A stretch of 64,000 nt of DNA from Nematostella vectensis (taxonomy: Eukaryota; Cnidaria; Anthozoa; Actiniaria; Edwardsiidae). The stretch covers positions 5,068,741 to 5,132,740 of the forward strand of contig NC_064038.1 in NCBI RefSeq assembly GCF_932526225.1, read 5' to 3'. A model generated the notes under the pieces. The model ran no database searches. It was given only the letters and a program-made list of their open reading frames with translations, and was not told the origin of the DNA. Position numbers and translations under genes: made by a program. Of the stretch, positions 1 through 13,400 are shown piece by piece; the stretch's first letter is position 1; each line of letters begins with the position of its first letter.

Positions 1-385
1 CTGGGCGAGGCTTACCTCAGCCGTGGTAGTTACACCGCCGCTCTCAAAGCATTCACACGCGCTACTGAGGTAGGGGTCTTTTGCTTGTATTTGGGAATGT
101 CTGGACGAGGCTTACTTTCAGTCGTGATAGTTACACCGCCTCTCTCAAAGTATTACACGCGCTACTGAGGTAGGGGTCTTCTGCTTGTATTTGGGAATGT
201 CTGGACGAGGCTTATTTTCAGCCGTGGTAGTTACACCGCCGCTCTCAAAGCATTTGCACGCGCTACTGAGGTAGGGGTCTTTTCCTTGTAGTTGGGAATG
301 TCTAGACGAGGCTTATTTCAGTCGTGGTAGCTACACCGCCGCTCTCAAAGCATTCATTCTGAGCTAGGGATCTTTATCCTGTGTT
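1..385 (+). repeat. 100-bp tandem repeat built from a TTC37 exon plus its donor
   Basis: Four copies, with the motif gaggctta recurring near 7, 107, 207 and 308. Each unit contains the 3' part of the TPR exon, GCTACTGAG and the donor GTAGGGGTCTT. Only the first copy keeps the coding frame; later copies carry indels (for example a lost C before GTATTACACG). Confidence 0.85.
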
Positions 386-3300
386 TGAAGAACTACAAAA
401 CGAGTGGAACAAATGCCAGCATTCTTTCCTCTGTTAAATACGAGCAACATATGAGGATCGGGAATGTTTTGATATTTGAAAATCCCCCAGGGTTTTCTAC
501 GGCTTCTCTAGGGGCCGGTTCCTAGAAAGCAGGTTAGTGCTAACCCAGGGATAAATTTGGCTATCCCTGGGTTAGCATTTACCTGCTTTCTAGGAACTCG
601 GCCCTGTTTTTCTCCCTTCACACTAATCGTTAATTTCGATATAAGCTATGTTCCATGGTCAGTCATGAGTTGTGTGGTGGCTGCCTGAGGCGGCTTCTAT
701 GCCTTCCACTCGACCACGTCTGAATCTTCAAAGAGGATTATTTATCAATTTACACAAACAGGATTGTATGACCGAATGCTGTGTCTTGTCTGTGGCTCTG
801 CGTTAAAGCGAGGCTTTAGATTTGGGTTCGCTTGTAGGGAGACTGTTACTTTCCTGCTATTGTTGCGATATCGCAAACCAACACGAGTTTCCTAGATCCA
901 AGATATACTTTACTTTTCCTTGATGTGATTCGTACCTGTATATTACTAACATTGCATTTTTACTTTTGTTTTCCATCACAGCTTGACCCAACATCTACAT
1001 ACTCCCTTTACCAGTAAGTGATAATGCCTGACAGATTTTTATCAATTTAAGAAGCTCTTTTTAACCAGTAAGTGATAATTCTTTACCCTGACAGATTGTC
1101 ATCGAGTCTTGAAGCTTTTAGCTACAATAACGGCTTTCTCGAAACTCCAAAGCAATATCTTAATTCCCTAGGTTTGAATACCTTAAATTTCCATATACGA
1201 TTGTCTTACATGCAATGCGATGTGGAGTTTTCAGAAATGGGTAATACACAGGGGGCGTGTTTTGCAGAGATTCTCTGCGGAATACCCAAGGGCGGTTCCT
1301 TTAGTATTACCCTTCCCTCTCCGTTTTTTATTTGTTGTTCAAGTTTTCTAATTTGTCCATCACCCTTTATAGAGTCTGAGCCCGGTAGTCCACCATAGAA
1401 ACCACAAGAAAATCACTATTTATAACACACCCTTGCTTCATTTGCTAAGGAAAACGAAATTGATGTCCAGACATCAGTTTGTCATTTTTCAAGGCGTCTG
1501 TGTCGACTAGATTTAGTTGATTTGGCTCACAGTTCAAGTTTTAGTTGCAAAAGCTTTCATATACCAGATTAATGACAATTTTGCAGGCGATCTTGTAAGC
1601 TAATTATCTCTACAGCTTAAATGGCCTGGCTGTTTCGCAATTAAAGCGAACTGCAGTTTCAGATGTTGCTGGTCACTAGTTTGTTCTGGGGTCGTATTTA
1701 CAAAAATCTACTGTTTAGTGAATGCCCTGTATCGAATGTATAAGTTCTTCGTCTTTTTTACCGCCAGCCTAAAGCAGTTCCAGTAATCCAGTGCCTTATT
1801 CAAAGTTCATGAAAAAAATAATATTGTATCAGTCTTTCGTAGACATTTGTTATGCGTTTTTCAGGACTGCCGCTATTAAGCAGCTTCTGTGTATCTTTTC
1901 TGAGGCCGTTCAGGAGTACCGTGAGATCCTGGGGCCGAAGCCCGATTACGTGCCAGCTTTGAAAGGTCTGGGTGAGGCGTGTCTTTGCCTCGCTAGGTCG
2001 GCGCTCGCAGAGGACTTTAACAGTCGGGCCGTTGACCATGTGGGAGAAGGTCTCCATGCTCTGGCAAAGTAAGTGTAATAGAACACTATTAGTTATCTTC
2101 ACTAGGGGACTTGCGCTAAGAGATCACGTGACTGGGTGGCAAACTAGCGCGCGCTCGGCCTTTTAGCGCCAAAATAACAGCAAAAAAAGCAACTTATTCA
2201 GTACTTAGAAAAAAAAACTTTTTTTTTAGAAAGGGTTTAGTTTCATTTAAAGAATTTATTTCTTTGTCGTTTTCTCGTGTGACGGGCGCAGTCATTTCTG
2301 ATTTTTTTTATCATTTTGTTTTGAATTTGCCACCCAAAAAGGTCACGTGATCTCTAAGCGCAAGCCCCCCATTGATTAAGGTAATTGATTAATTAATGAG
2401 ATTAGTTAATTAGACAGTGTAACTGCTTACCGAAGCGAGGATATTCATTTTTCCGTTTAGCTTTCATGGGAATGGCATTGTTAGCTACTGAACGCTTACT
2501 GTCACGAATGATTGTTTTGTTTGTAGGACTGTTGAGTTAGCTACCGTACGCTTGCTGTTGCGATTGATTGTTTTGTTTGTAGGGCTGTTGAGATTCGTCC
2601 TGGTATGTCGTGCCTATGGAAACTTATTGGAGACTGCTGCACGGTGCTTCATCCTGTCGCCTCTTCTTCTGTCAGGTATATAGCCGTTACTGTTACTATT
2701 ACTCACTATTCATATTTCCCAGATAAACAAACTTAAAGAACCTTTGTCAGCCACACCTTTGTTATTGTTTTCATTTGATATCGGAAGGTACATAATGTGC
2801 TAAAATATCGGATTGGCGTCCCCAAATCAGTCGATGGAAATGGATGTTTTTAAAAAATCGATACTTTGCTAGGATGATAAAGTGGAGGCTTACAGAGGAT
2901 ATTAAGCCGATCGACAAGAGTAAGGACGCAGCTGCTTTGTCTCTTTTGTCTCTATTCTTTTCGTGCTTTGTGTCGAGGTGCGGATATTGTTCATTTGCCC
3001 AACCAAATTGCAGCTTGTAAGAGCTGCGTACTGACCCATTGACAAACCACTGTTTCAACTCTTTCTCACTCCGTGTGTATTGTCTTTGCAGCCTTCCGTT
3101 ACCAGAGGTCTTGCAGAAATGCCTTGGCAACGACTCGGTTGCTGTTGCAGGAAAAAAAGAGCTACTGAGTATCGGAACAAGGTATGTCCGACAGCGGTAA
3201 ATAACGTATGCGCATGCGCGTGCTATGGCCTTTATTTTCTATTACAGAAATTTACAGCAAGATAAAGTTTTACAACTCGACCTGTAAAACCGTGAACACC

Positions 3301-4438
3301 AAAACATTTTATGGAATGTTTATTGTCTTCTGATGAATCAACTAGCAAGAATTCAAGTGCTGAGACTTGTCAACACACATTTCTACTTGACTTGACTTCC
3401 ATGCAAATTTCCACTGTTCATCATGGTTTTACTGGTCACGCTGAAAAATCCTACTGTTTTACTAAGATTTTCTCACAATATTTACTTGCACAGTGCACAG
3501 TTCTTGTGTCCTCGCTTTGTTGTAAAGCGCGGAGCATAATGGCTGTCAATTCCCCTACTGTTTTACGAAGACTTGCCAATAATGTTTTCTTGCACAGTGC
3601 TTATGGCCGCGCTTTGAAGTGTCTGCCTGATTGTGCAAGCCTCTGGAACGACCTCGGCTTCAGTTATTTCTTGCAAGCAAAGGTAACTCATCTTTGTGTG
3701 CTTTGAAGATTAGGATACAAAACACTTGGTATAAAGCGAGAAAATTTGTTGTTTGCCAAGTTAGTATCCTGGGATACAATAATTTTACGATATTTTTTAG
3801 CTCTTTCGCATCTTGACGTCGGCTATAGAACAAGTGTTTATATCGGAAAACCACCATCTGGTTTTATCATTAAAAACAATACAACCACTTTTTTACCTCT
3901 CAGAACAACCGATTTCAAGCTACGAACGAGATTTTAGACATTCCCGAAACTACCTCCCCTAAAACTAGCGGTTGCATGACCGCTACCTTGAGAAAAAGGC
4001 GCTGGATATAGGGCCTTCATATCAAGATCTGTCTATCCAAAATATCTATCAAAAGCTAAATATGGCTTCGCTGTAAAAATGGTCGGTTTTAGGTTTTTAG
4101 TGCAAACGCGCGCTGCCGTGACCAGCAACAACAAAGTTGGCTTTATTATCCCACGGGAACAGATTTGACTGACACCAAATTCATGACTTGGGTTTTTTCG
4201 CTTTTTGATGTGTATTGAAGCATTTCTTTGCCTCACTGGTTGGCTGGTGGAGCCAATGTCAGTCAGATAGAACGTTCCCCGATTATGCTTGATCGTGCTT
4301 GCTTCGCAAAAATGTGGCCACGTTAGCGGAGGTCGTAATGTAAACCGTATGATATTATGAAATGTTAGAACAAACTAAAAAAGGATTTTGCAGGTTGCGG
4401 ACGAGGGACGCGACCGTCTTGCTCAAAGAGCTGTACAG
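1..4438 (+). CDS. TTC37: TTC37 exons 1-7 of the window
   Basis: Exons at 1-69 (5' edge cut by the window), 982-1013, 1865-2068, 2583-2675, 3092-3181, 3598-3682 and 4394-4438. They encode a TPR stretch in the order LGEAYLSRGSYTAALKAF, LDPTSTYSLYQ, then a long exon with EYREILGPKPDYVPALKGLG, then SCLWKLIGDCCTVLHP, LPEVLQKCLGND, SLWNDLGFSYFLQAK and DRLAQRAVQ. Phases agree at each junction (for example CA|G at 1013/1865 and AA|G at 2068/2583). Introns are 400-900 bases and contain two MITE-like hairpins and duplicated splice regions, listed separately. Confidence 0.85.
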
Positions 4439-7400
4439 GTAGGAAACAACACTAGTGCTTGTTCAAGTATGGTCACTTTACTATGGTGTCTGGACAGACA
4501 CAGAGGGCGTATGTATTTATACATTGACGCTGTCCTGTGGGCACGGTGAAGTTTAAAACGTGACTTCAGTACAGCTAAAAAGTATGTTAACATTTACACG
4601 CGCAAAGTGGGCGCGTTTTTGCGTGTAGGTTGCGTGAAGTCTGCGATTTTTGCGTGCAGTTTGCGTGTAGCCCCATGCGTGTAGTTCGACGTAACTACAC
4701 TTATTGAGATGTGCGTGTAATACACGCATCACTTTTATACATTTTTTAAAGATACTGAAGCATTTCTTGACATGTTTCTTGACATGAAGGTACTCAAGAA
4801 GGGAGTGTCACTTGAACCAACCAATCACAAGCTCTGGAATACACTAGGGGTCGTTTGTGGCTCGTCGCGTAAGTAGCATTGCATCTGGGTTGTACTCAGG
4901 GATTCTTATTCGAACCTATGGTCACATCTCTGTCTGTTGCCAGGTGTTCTCGTAGATCATCTCTTATAAGAATACTTCGATTTTCACAAATTTAAAAAAT
5001 TCGTATCCAACCACGTCATCTGGTAAGGCGTGACGTCATAAGTTGTATATTTATTTTTTTCCTTTTAGTGGTGGATAACCCGGATCTGAGTCAGCACGCA
5101 TTTATCATGTCAATCAAGACCGAGCCTAACGTGAGTACATTACTGCAGTGGAACTTCCATGAAACAGACCTCTATTTAGGGAACACTATTCATTTAGCGG
5201 ACACTTTACATAGCCCAGGAAACGCCTCCATTACGGAACACCCTTCATAAAGCGGACACGTTTCATTGTCCGAAGAGGAACCTCCGTTAAGGGAACCGTG
5301 TAACAAGTGGGAAAAATAGCACGATTCAATGTAAACCACTTTTCCAGTACGAAATTTTAAACGGTCAAAATTAAACTGTCATCATGTAAAAGGAGGTTAA
5401 TAGATTCGTCTTTCAATTTATCTTATACGCCGTGTCCTAGATTTTATTCCTAGATATCAACATAGATCATAACTGAACGCTCATAAAACTTGTGTTATTT
5501 ATCTTGTATTTTTGTTACCCCAGAATGTGTCGGCGTGGACAAATCTCGGGGTTCTTTATCTCAAACATGGAAAAGTCGAGGTGAGGGTCCATCCTCGTGC
5601 AAGTATCGCCTCTCTTATTTGACCGAGCTAACCAAGCCAATTTGAACATCTCGAAATAAAGATAATCAGATAGATCGGCTCAACGAAAAATCGTTATATT
5701 TCAGAAGCGTGATTCTTGAAACCCGATTTATTCATTACAACATATTTTAGAGGTGGTCTCGCATTTTGTTGTTTTACTACGTTCGCTATTTTCCATACTT
5801 CCACCTCCAATTAATCTTAATTATTCTGCAATGGTTTTGGGTTTAACCTAGCATTACAATGAACTATGAATTTACGATATTTCTTCCATTATTATCTGAA
5901 AGATTTAGAGAAATCGCGCAAATCAATGAGCGTATGGGAGCTCTTTGAAGATGGAGTGTGTGTGTGTGTGTGTGGGGGGGGGGGGGGGGCATTTCATTTG
6001 AATAGACACTGACCACATAGTTTAGCTCTTGTCTTGTTCATACTTAATTATGATTATTATATATGCCACCACCCTTCAAAATCTTGGATTGTAAGACCCA
6101 CGAGACATGGCCCAAGTAGTGGATGGCCCCAAGTGAACACACGGAAATACGTTATCAGACCTTTGGATTTGCAGGAACTTTCGAATCGGGTTCGCGTTCA
6201 CTGTTTCAATAGTTTGTAATTCAATAGCAACTAAAGTCAAGATACATACCGTGCAATCAGGGAATGAATAAAATCTTACTTTTTCTTGTAGCCTGCTCAC
6301 GATGCCTTCAAGTACGCACAAGCTCTTGATCCATCATACACTGCGGCCTGGGTCGGGCAGGTATATGAACTCAAATTATGAGAAAATTACATCAAAACTG
6401 GTTATAACTTTTGAGATTTATGATAATTTTAATGTTCCAAATGTCACGTGACTTATCATAAACTCAGAAATGTCCACATTTTCGATTGTACCGTGCTTCG
6501 CAAGCAGTCCACTAATCCAGTTTGTAACACACCTGATATTCTACAACCGCGGAAAGTGCATACAGTATATGATGAATCACGCGTGAATTTTTATAGAATC
6601 AAGGAAATCGTACTTCTGGAGGGATTCAAATAAAAAATGCACTTGGTAAGGGACTAAACCTTGAAATTCTACATTTACCCAGCCAGATCCTCTTTGCATA
6701 ATCTATATCACGTAAAAAATAGCAGACTTTGATTTGTTGCTTATTTCAAAATTTGGCACTTTTTAATGTTTTTAGGCGACTATCGCGGAAATTATTGGTA
6801 GCGACGAAGCCGCCGATTTGTTTCGCCACACTACAGAGCTATCTTCCCATGTAAGTGTTACCAACGTTAGTCACTCTACCAGCCTCGAAATACGAGCGTA
6901 GGCACTATGCAATAACATAAAGAATATATTTGGTGGGGGGGGGGGGGGAGGCACGCCCCTACTTGACATTTCCTGTAATGTTTTAAAATATTAGGGATGG
7001 ATAGGTTTACATAGCTATCTTTCCATGTAAGTGTTGTATAACCCAGTCCATCATACTCTAATCCATCACTACTACTAGAAGATATGTTGTGAGTATCTGA
7101 ATAGACATGTTTTGTTGTCATTACCATGCAACACACGCTACCGTGGCCACCTTGACCATCCCATAAATGTTAATTCATCTGGAGGTTCCACTTCTATTAG
7201 TTCAGTTATAGGTAGCTAAATAGAAACATTTATGTTTATGAAATTCCGACGCTCGCTACCGTGGCCAGCTTGACAATTTATGAAAGTAAGCCAACAAGGA
7301 TGCGATAGCCGAACTTTTCGATTAACACGTAATCCGCTAACCATCAAACGTGCAAAAAAATGCCTCTTTACTCATCAGAAGACATCGGAATGCTCCTAGC

Positions 7401-10400
7401 TATAAATTATAATTTGTATTTGACACGTCTCTCTAAAGGGCTTTCTAATTGTTCTTTCGTTCAACTCAGACGGAAAGTAGTGTAGGCTATTGCCACTGGA
7501 TCTGCACAGACCTGTTGAGTGGTGATCGTATCAAGACCAACAAGCCTACACCCAGCCTGTCCCACCTCCCCACGGGATACAGACGTGCTGTGCTGAATGC
7601 TTCTGTTGCCATGACGAAGTATACGGGTAAGCTTAGTCCTGATCCCTGGCGTTGCTAAGAGATGTGACGTCACAGGAAAGTATGGGTGAGCTCGTCCCAG
7701 ATCCAAGTCTTACTCACCGTTCACCTATGACCACAGGAAACCCGTTAAGATGCTGCTTGATTACAGTATATCACAGTGCGGGTGATATATTCCAATATAA
7801 TACAATAAACTTTATTTAACGAGGGTATATATTGTAACCATAAATATAATTTTCTAGGTTAGAAAAAAAGCTAGATAAAAACATTCTTACGACTATTAAT
7901 ATTTAAAGTCAGGCGGCAATGGTCCTGTTTCAAACCCATGTCCGAACTCGATATCTTTTCTGAGGAAATACCCCGATTCAGACTTCGTGTCTTTAGTAAG
8001 CTTAAAATATTTCTCCCCTCTTTCCAGTCCGTACAGGTAAGGATGGGAATAAGAAGGGGAATGCTTTTTACACTTTAAGAAACGACCTTGGATATAATTT
8101 ATGCGTACAAAAAGTGTGCGTAACACAGGTAGCCTTGTCAACAACTTTCTCATGCTGCATTCCGTTGTGTTGTCCACAGACCGCATCAGGGGTATCGCAG
8201 GCGCATATAACATGCATGGACTTTTGCTGGAGCATCAGTGCTTGTACCGGCAGGCGCAGCGCGCCTTCCACAGGTATCCCGAATAGGGCATATGTAAGAA
8301 AAGAGTAATGCTATTAACTGGAAGGCAATGGTGTCATTACATGAAGAAGTTGATTTTGTGGGGAAAAAAGCATCAATATTCAAATTCTCATTACCTTATC
8401 ACTTTGTTAGCCATTAATGTTGTAAGAAGAAGTTGTATTTGATCATGTTGGGGGGGGGGGGCAAGTATTGATTTCTTTTATCAACATGTTAAATAGTTCT
8501 CTTGACCTAATTTCTACTTTGAGCATTGATTCAGTTAGGAGATTATAAAATCATTGCCTCCTTTTTTTGTCAGCGCGGTAAAACTCCTTGAAGGTGACGG
8601 CGCTGAGCAAGATCTGTTGAATACGGTCCACATAAACCACGCAAGGGCTCTCAGGTAAGCAACATTGTCGCACACATTCTCACATTATCGCAACTGTTAT
8701 CGTTTCTAATATAAATGCCCAATGCATTATTGGTGTATGACTTTACGATTTAAAGCAGCGGCGTAGCCAGGATTTTTAACAGGTGGGGCCCAAAAGGGAC
8801 TTTCAAGGCATTTTCTCCTGTATTTTAGATAATGTCTCATACATTTTACATTATTTTTTGCTGCTTAATAGAGGGGGGGGGGGCAAGGCCACCCCTCTGG
8901 CTACGCCCCTGTAAAGAAAGCCAATCACGCCGCCATTTTATGCACCCGCACAATATCGAGTGACTCAAAGAATCCATTCAAAACTTTCAATCAAATATCA
9001 TCAAGTAAGTATCAGAATTCAATCGTGGGTGGTTATTTTGAAGTATCCTTACAAAAGAACTGCTGTATTTTCAATTATAAATAATAACAAAAGTGTGTTT
9101 GATCGACATTTTTAAAAGAGCTCTTGTCAGCCAACGTATTGTTATTGTTTTTTTTATTTAATATTGGAAGACATATTATATAAGGAAGTCTCGAAAACAG
9201 CATCAAAAATAAAGTTGTATAACCCATTTACCAAATTCAGTCAAACATATTGCAATAGTCTTTCTAAACGCCGTCTGAAATCGATGCTTTCTTGCACTTG
9301 ACATTTTAGTTAAAGAATGTCGATCACCCACTCCTTTGTTATTGTTTATCAACAAAAATACAGCAGTTTATTTGCAAGTAAATTTCTAAATAACAAAATC
9401 TACGAATGTAGTTATTGATATGTTATTGACGATATTCTATTGAAAATATTAACTACTTACTAACCGAGAGTGAGGTCATGCCGGGAAATATCAAACTGAG
9501 GCTTTGGCGTATCGACCGAGGCTTTGCGAGGTCCATGCGCCAAAGCCGAGGTTTGATATTTTCCGGTATGACCGAACGGTCGAGGTTAGTAAATTGTTTA
9601 TTATATGGCTTTTTAAAATAAAAATGACAAGAAAACAAATAAACTTTCGCTTCCGCGCGAATATCGATTAGTTTATCGATCGATTTCAAAAAGGCGGGAA
9701 AACAAGAAACACTCGCGCACTGCCAAATAAAAAATGTAAATGAGTGAAAAGATTCAACAACAAGTAATTGGTAGTAATTGGACGACTCGTGGAAGCTACA
9801 GGTTTTATCATAGGTAAAGTTGATCCAAACAATAACAAAGAAAGCTGAGTTGTCAGTCTTCACGGCATTGAATGGACTGTTTAGTTCGAAAAATCCACGG
9901 TATGTAGTGAACAAACTTCTGAAGTATAGTTTAAAATGAAAAGGCCAATCGCTTTTTGCGGCGTTTTGATTTGATGGAAATATTGCATTCACAAATAACA
10001 GGTAGTACTTATCTTCAAGAGACTTTTCTGGGTCTTAGCCTATATAAATAACTTAAGCTTTGTATTTCTTGGCTATCGGTGGCGGCTCGTGATCTTATTG
10101 TTTTTCTTTGGGTCAAAATTTTCCTCTTCAATCTCTTCAGGATAATAAAACTCCGACTCAAAGTGCTCGTCCTCTCACATTATCAACTTTAAGACCTGTT
10201 TGTTTCTTTTTTTTGGTGGCTTTGGTTTTTTGGTCGGTTTTGTTTTAGTGAAATTCGTGCAACCGAACAAAGCAACACAAAAAAACTCACAAAATGTCCC
10301 GCTCCGAATACGGAAAAAAACAGCCCGCTGATTAAACATTTCTGTTTCTTCTGGGTGTTAGAATTCGCTACTCGAATGTTCGCTGTCGCTCGTTTTGCAG

Positions 10401-13400
10401 TTTGAAGGTGGAAAAAATGTCAAAAACCAAAAGATTGTGAAAACTTTTTCGTAGGGCAATACGGAATTCCGTAATGCCCTCAGAGACGGGCAATACGGGC
10501 ATGTCACGACTACAAATTAGCCAATCACAGCGCGCGTACTATCGTAGCCGTAGAAGATATGTTATTGACGATATTTGATTGAAAATATCTTGGTTACTCG
10601 CTTGATTGAGCAGATGGAAATGGATTCTTTAAGTAGAGCAGGAGCATAAAATGGCGGCGTGATTCGCTTCCTTTTTAAAAGATGGCCTCCCAGCGACTAC
10701 TTCCCTTGCTTACAAATCGGTGTTGAATGTTCTGTTTCCCATTTTCTTCTGCTTCTTCATGTTTACCACATGTTTTTTCTTTGTCACCCAGTGCCCTAGG
10801 CAGGCATGACGAAGCAGTTGCTGAGTACCTCCAAGTGAAACCACTGACCGGGTTCTATGACGTATGCGGGCTCGCTCTGGCTTACTATCTATCAGGCAAC
10901 ATTGCCGAAAGCTACCGTAGTGAGTATATCGACTCCATTCTTAGATGTTGGCTCTTCTACACCCAAGAAGCACTTCCCGTCGTTTTGTTTTAGCAAGAAG
11001 TGTAGTGCATCAAGTTTTGGAATTAGGTGAATTAGCCCTCCATCACGAACACCCGGCTCTATTACGAACACTTCTGTGTAAAGACACTAATAAGGAAACC
11101 GTCTGTTACGAACACCCCTCTATTACAAACACCCCGGTATTAACCAAGGGCGGATCCTGGAGTTCCAAAAAGGGGGGTCGAAGTAAGGGTTTCGTGAAAG
11201 AGGGGGCCGGATTCATTGTTCTTCCGTCGATTCCCTTATAACTCTTGTCATTTCTAGGCAAAATATTTGAAAATAGGGGGAGGGGGTGCTCGACCCACCC
11301 TTAGATATCCCCCCTGTTTGCGGCAGTTTATGAGCAACCCTTGCAGTTATCCTCCTATAACGAGATCCTCTGCCTCGCTTTTAGTTAATTTTCTCTCTGT
11401 AGCTTATGAGCAAGCCTTACAGCTTGCGTCCACGGACTATGAGAAGGCTTGCGTACTTACCGCGATAGGGATGCTGGGATATAAATTGAAAGAGTTGGCT
11501 ACTGCAAAAAGTCTCCTCTTCAAAAGGTCAGTATCATTTTTATTTGAGATGGTCAATCAAAGCATTTTAACCGATACTAATCCAAATAAGGTTGCACCTC
11601 AAGAGTCATTGTATCCTAACCCGCAGTGCTTCATGGGTACCAAGTGAATTAGAAAATTCACTTTATTGGAAAATAAATGTACCCAAAGGGAAGTGGTATC
11701 AGTCTAGCAGGAGATAGTGGTATTGTTGAAGACAGTTTTACAGGGTGATTACTAAAGCAACTCATAGCCGCTGCAATGTATCGTATTTTTGTTTTGTTTA
11801 TTTTGTTATAATAAGCAGCACCGTGCATTAGACTGTGTGTCTTCAGTAACATAAACAGTAGACTTCTACTCCGAGATGGGGATGGGGTGGGTGGGTGGGG
11901 GGGGGGGGTGGGTAGATGGACCCGCGCGATAAAACATGACGTGAAAGCATTTCGACATCGGTTGGTAATGTTTATTATTACAATCCTAACATGACCTCGA
12001 TTTTTACAACATGCACCCATCACCTTTAGATGCGGAATCCTTACCAAGGTCCGATAGGGACGAAAATTAAGAAGAACGAGCATGCATCAATTGCCATTTT
12101 TTTTCACAATTCATTAGTGTTGAGTTAAAAGTTTTTGCGAACTGTGAATTCTCTTTATATAACATGAGCACTTTTAAGCGAACTTTACAGACTGATGGTC
12201 CAACCATTACATACCTTGTCAACACCTCCCTTCTGGTACACTGTCCAGGCAGTACCATACAGACTGATGGTCCAACCATTACATACCTTGTCAACACCTC
12301 CCTCCTGGTACACTGACCAGGCAGTACCATACAGACTGATGGTCCAACCATTACATACCTTGTCAACACCTCCCTTCTGGTACACTGTCCAGGCAGTACC
12401 ATACAGACTGATGGTCTGACCATTACATACCTTGTCAACACCTTCCTCTTGGTACACTGACCAGGCAGTACCATACAGACTGATGGTCCAACCATTACAT
12501 ACCTTGTCAACACCTCCCTCCTGGTACACTGTCCAGGCAGTACCATACAGACTGATGGTCCAACCATTACATACCTTGTCAACACCTCCCTCCTGGTACA
12601 CTGACCAGGCAGTACCATACAGACTGATGGTCTGACCATTACATACCTTGTCAACACCTTCCTCTTGGTACACTGACCAGGCAGTACCATACAGACTGAT
12701 GGTCCAACCATTACATACCTTGTCAACACCTCCCTCCTGGTACACTGACCAGGCAGTACCATACAGACTGATGGTCTGACCATTACATACCTTGTCAACA
12801 CCTTCCTCTTGGTACACTGTCCAGGCAGTACCATACAGACTGATGGTCTGACCATTACATACCTTGTCAACACCTTCCTCTTGGTACACTGACCAGGCAG
12901 TACCATACAGACTGATGGTCCAACCATTACATACCTTGTCAACACCTCCCTTCTGGTACACTGTCCAGGCAGTACCATACAGACTGATGGTCTGACCATT
13001 ACATACCTTGTCAACACCTTCCTCTTGGTACACTGACCAGGCAGTACCATACAGACTGATGGTCCAACCATTACATACCTTGTCAACACCTCCCTCCTGG
13101 TACACTGTCCAGGCAGTACCATACAGACTGATGGTCTGGCCATTACATACCTTGTCAACACCTCCCTCCTGGTACACTGACCAGGCAGTACCATACAGAC
13201 TGATGGTCCAACCATTACATACCTTGTCAACTCCTCCCTCTTGGTAAACTGACCAGGCAGTACCATACAGACTGATGGTCTGACCATTACATACCTTGTC
13301 AGCACCTCCCTCCTGGTACACTGACCAGGCAGTACCATACAGACTGATGGTCTGACCATTACATACCTTGTTAACACCTTCCTCTTGGTACACTGACCAG

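Noticed and set aside
4570-4740. Clustered GCGTGTAG motifs
   Set aside because: Suggestive of a degenerate repeat, but copies are irregular and no symmetric structure or conservation could be seen.
9453-9992. A 179-residue minus-strand ORF in a TTC37 intron
   Set aside because: It overlaps a palindromic MITE and AT-rich repeat sequence. No domain or second copy supports it.
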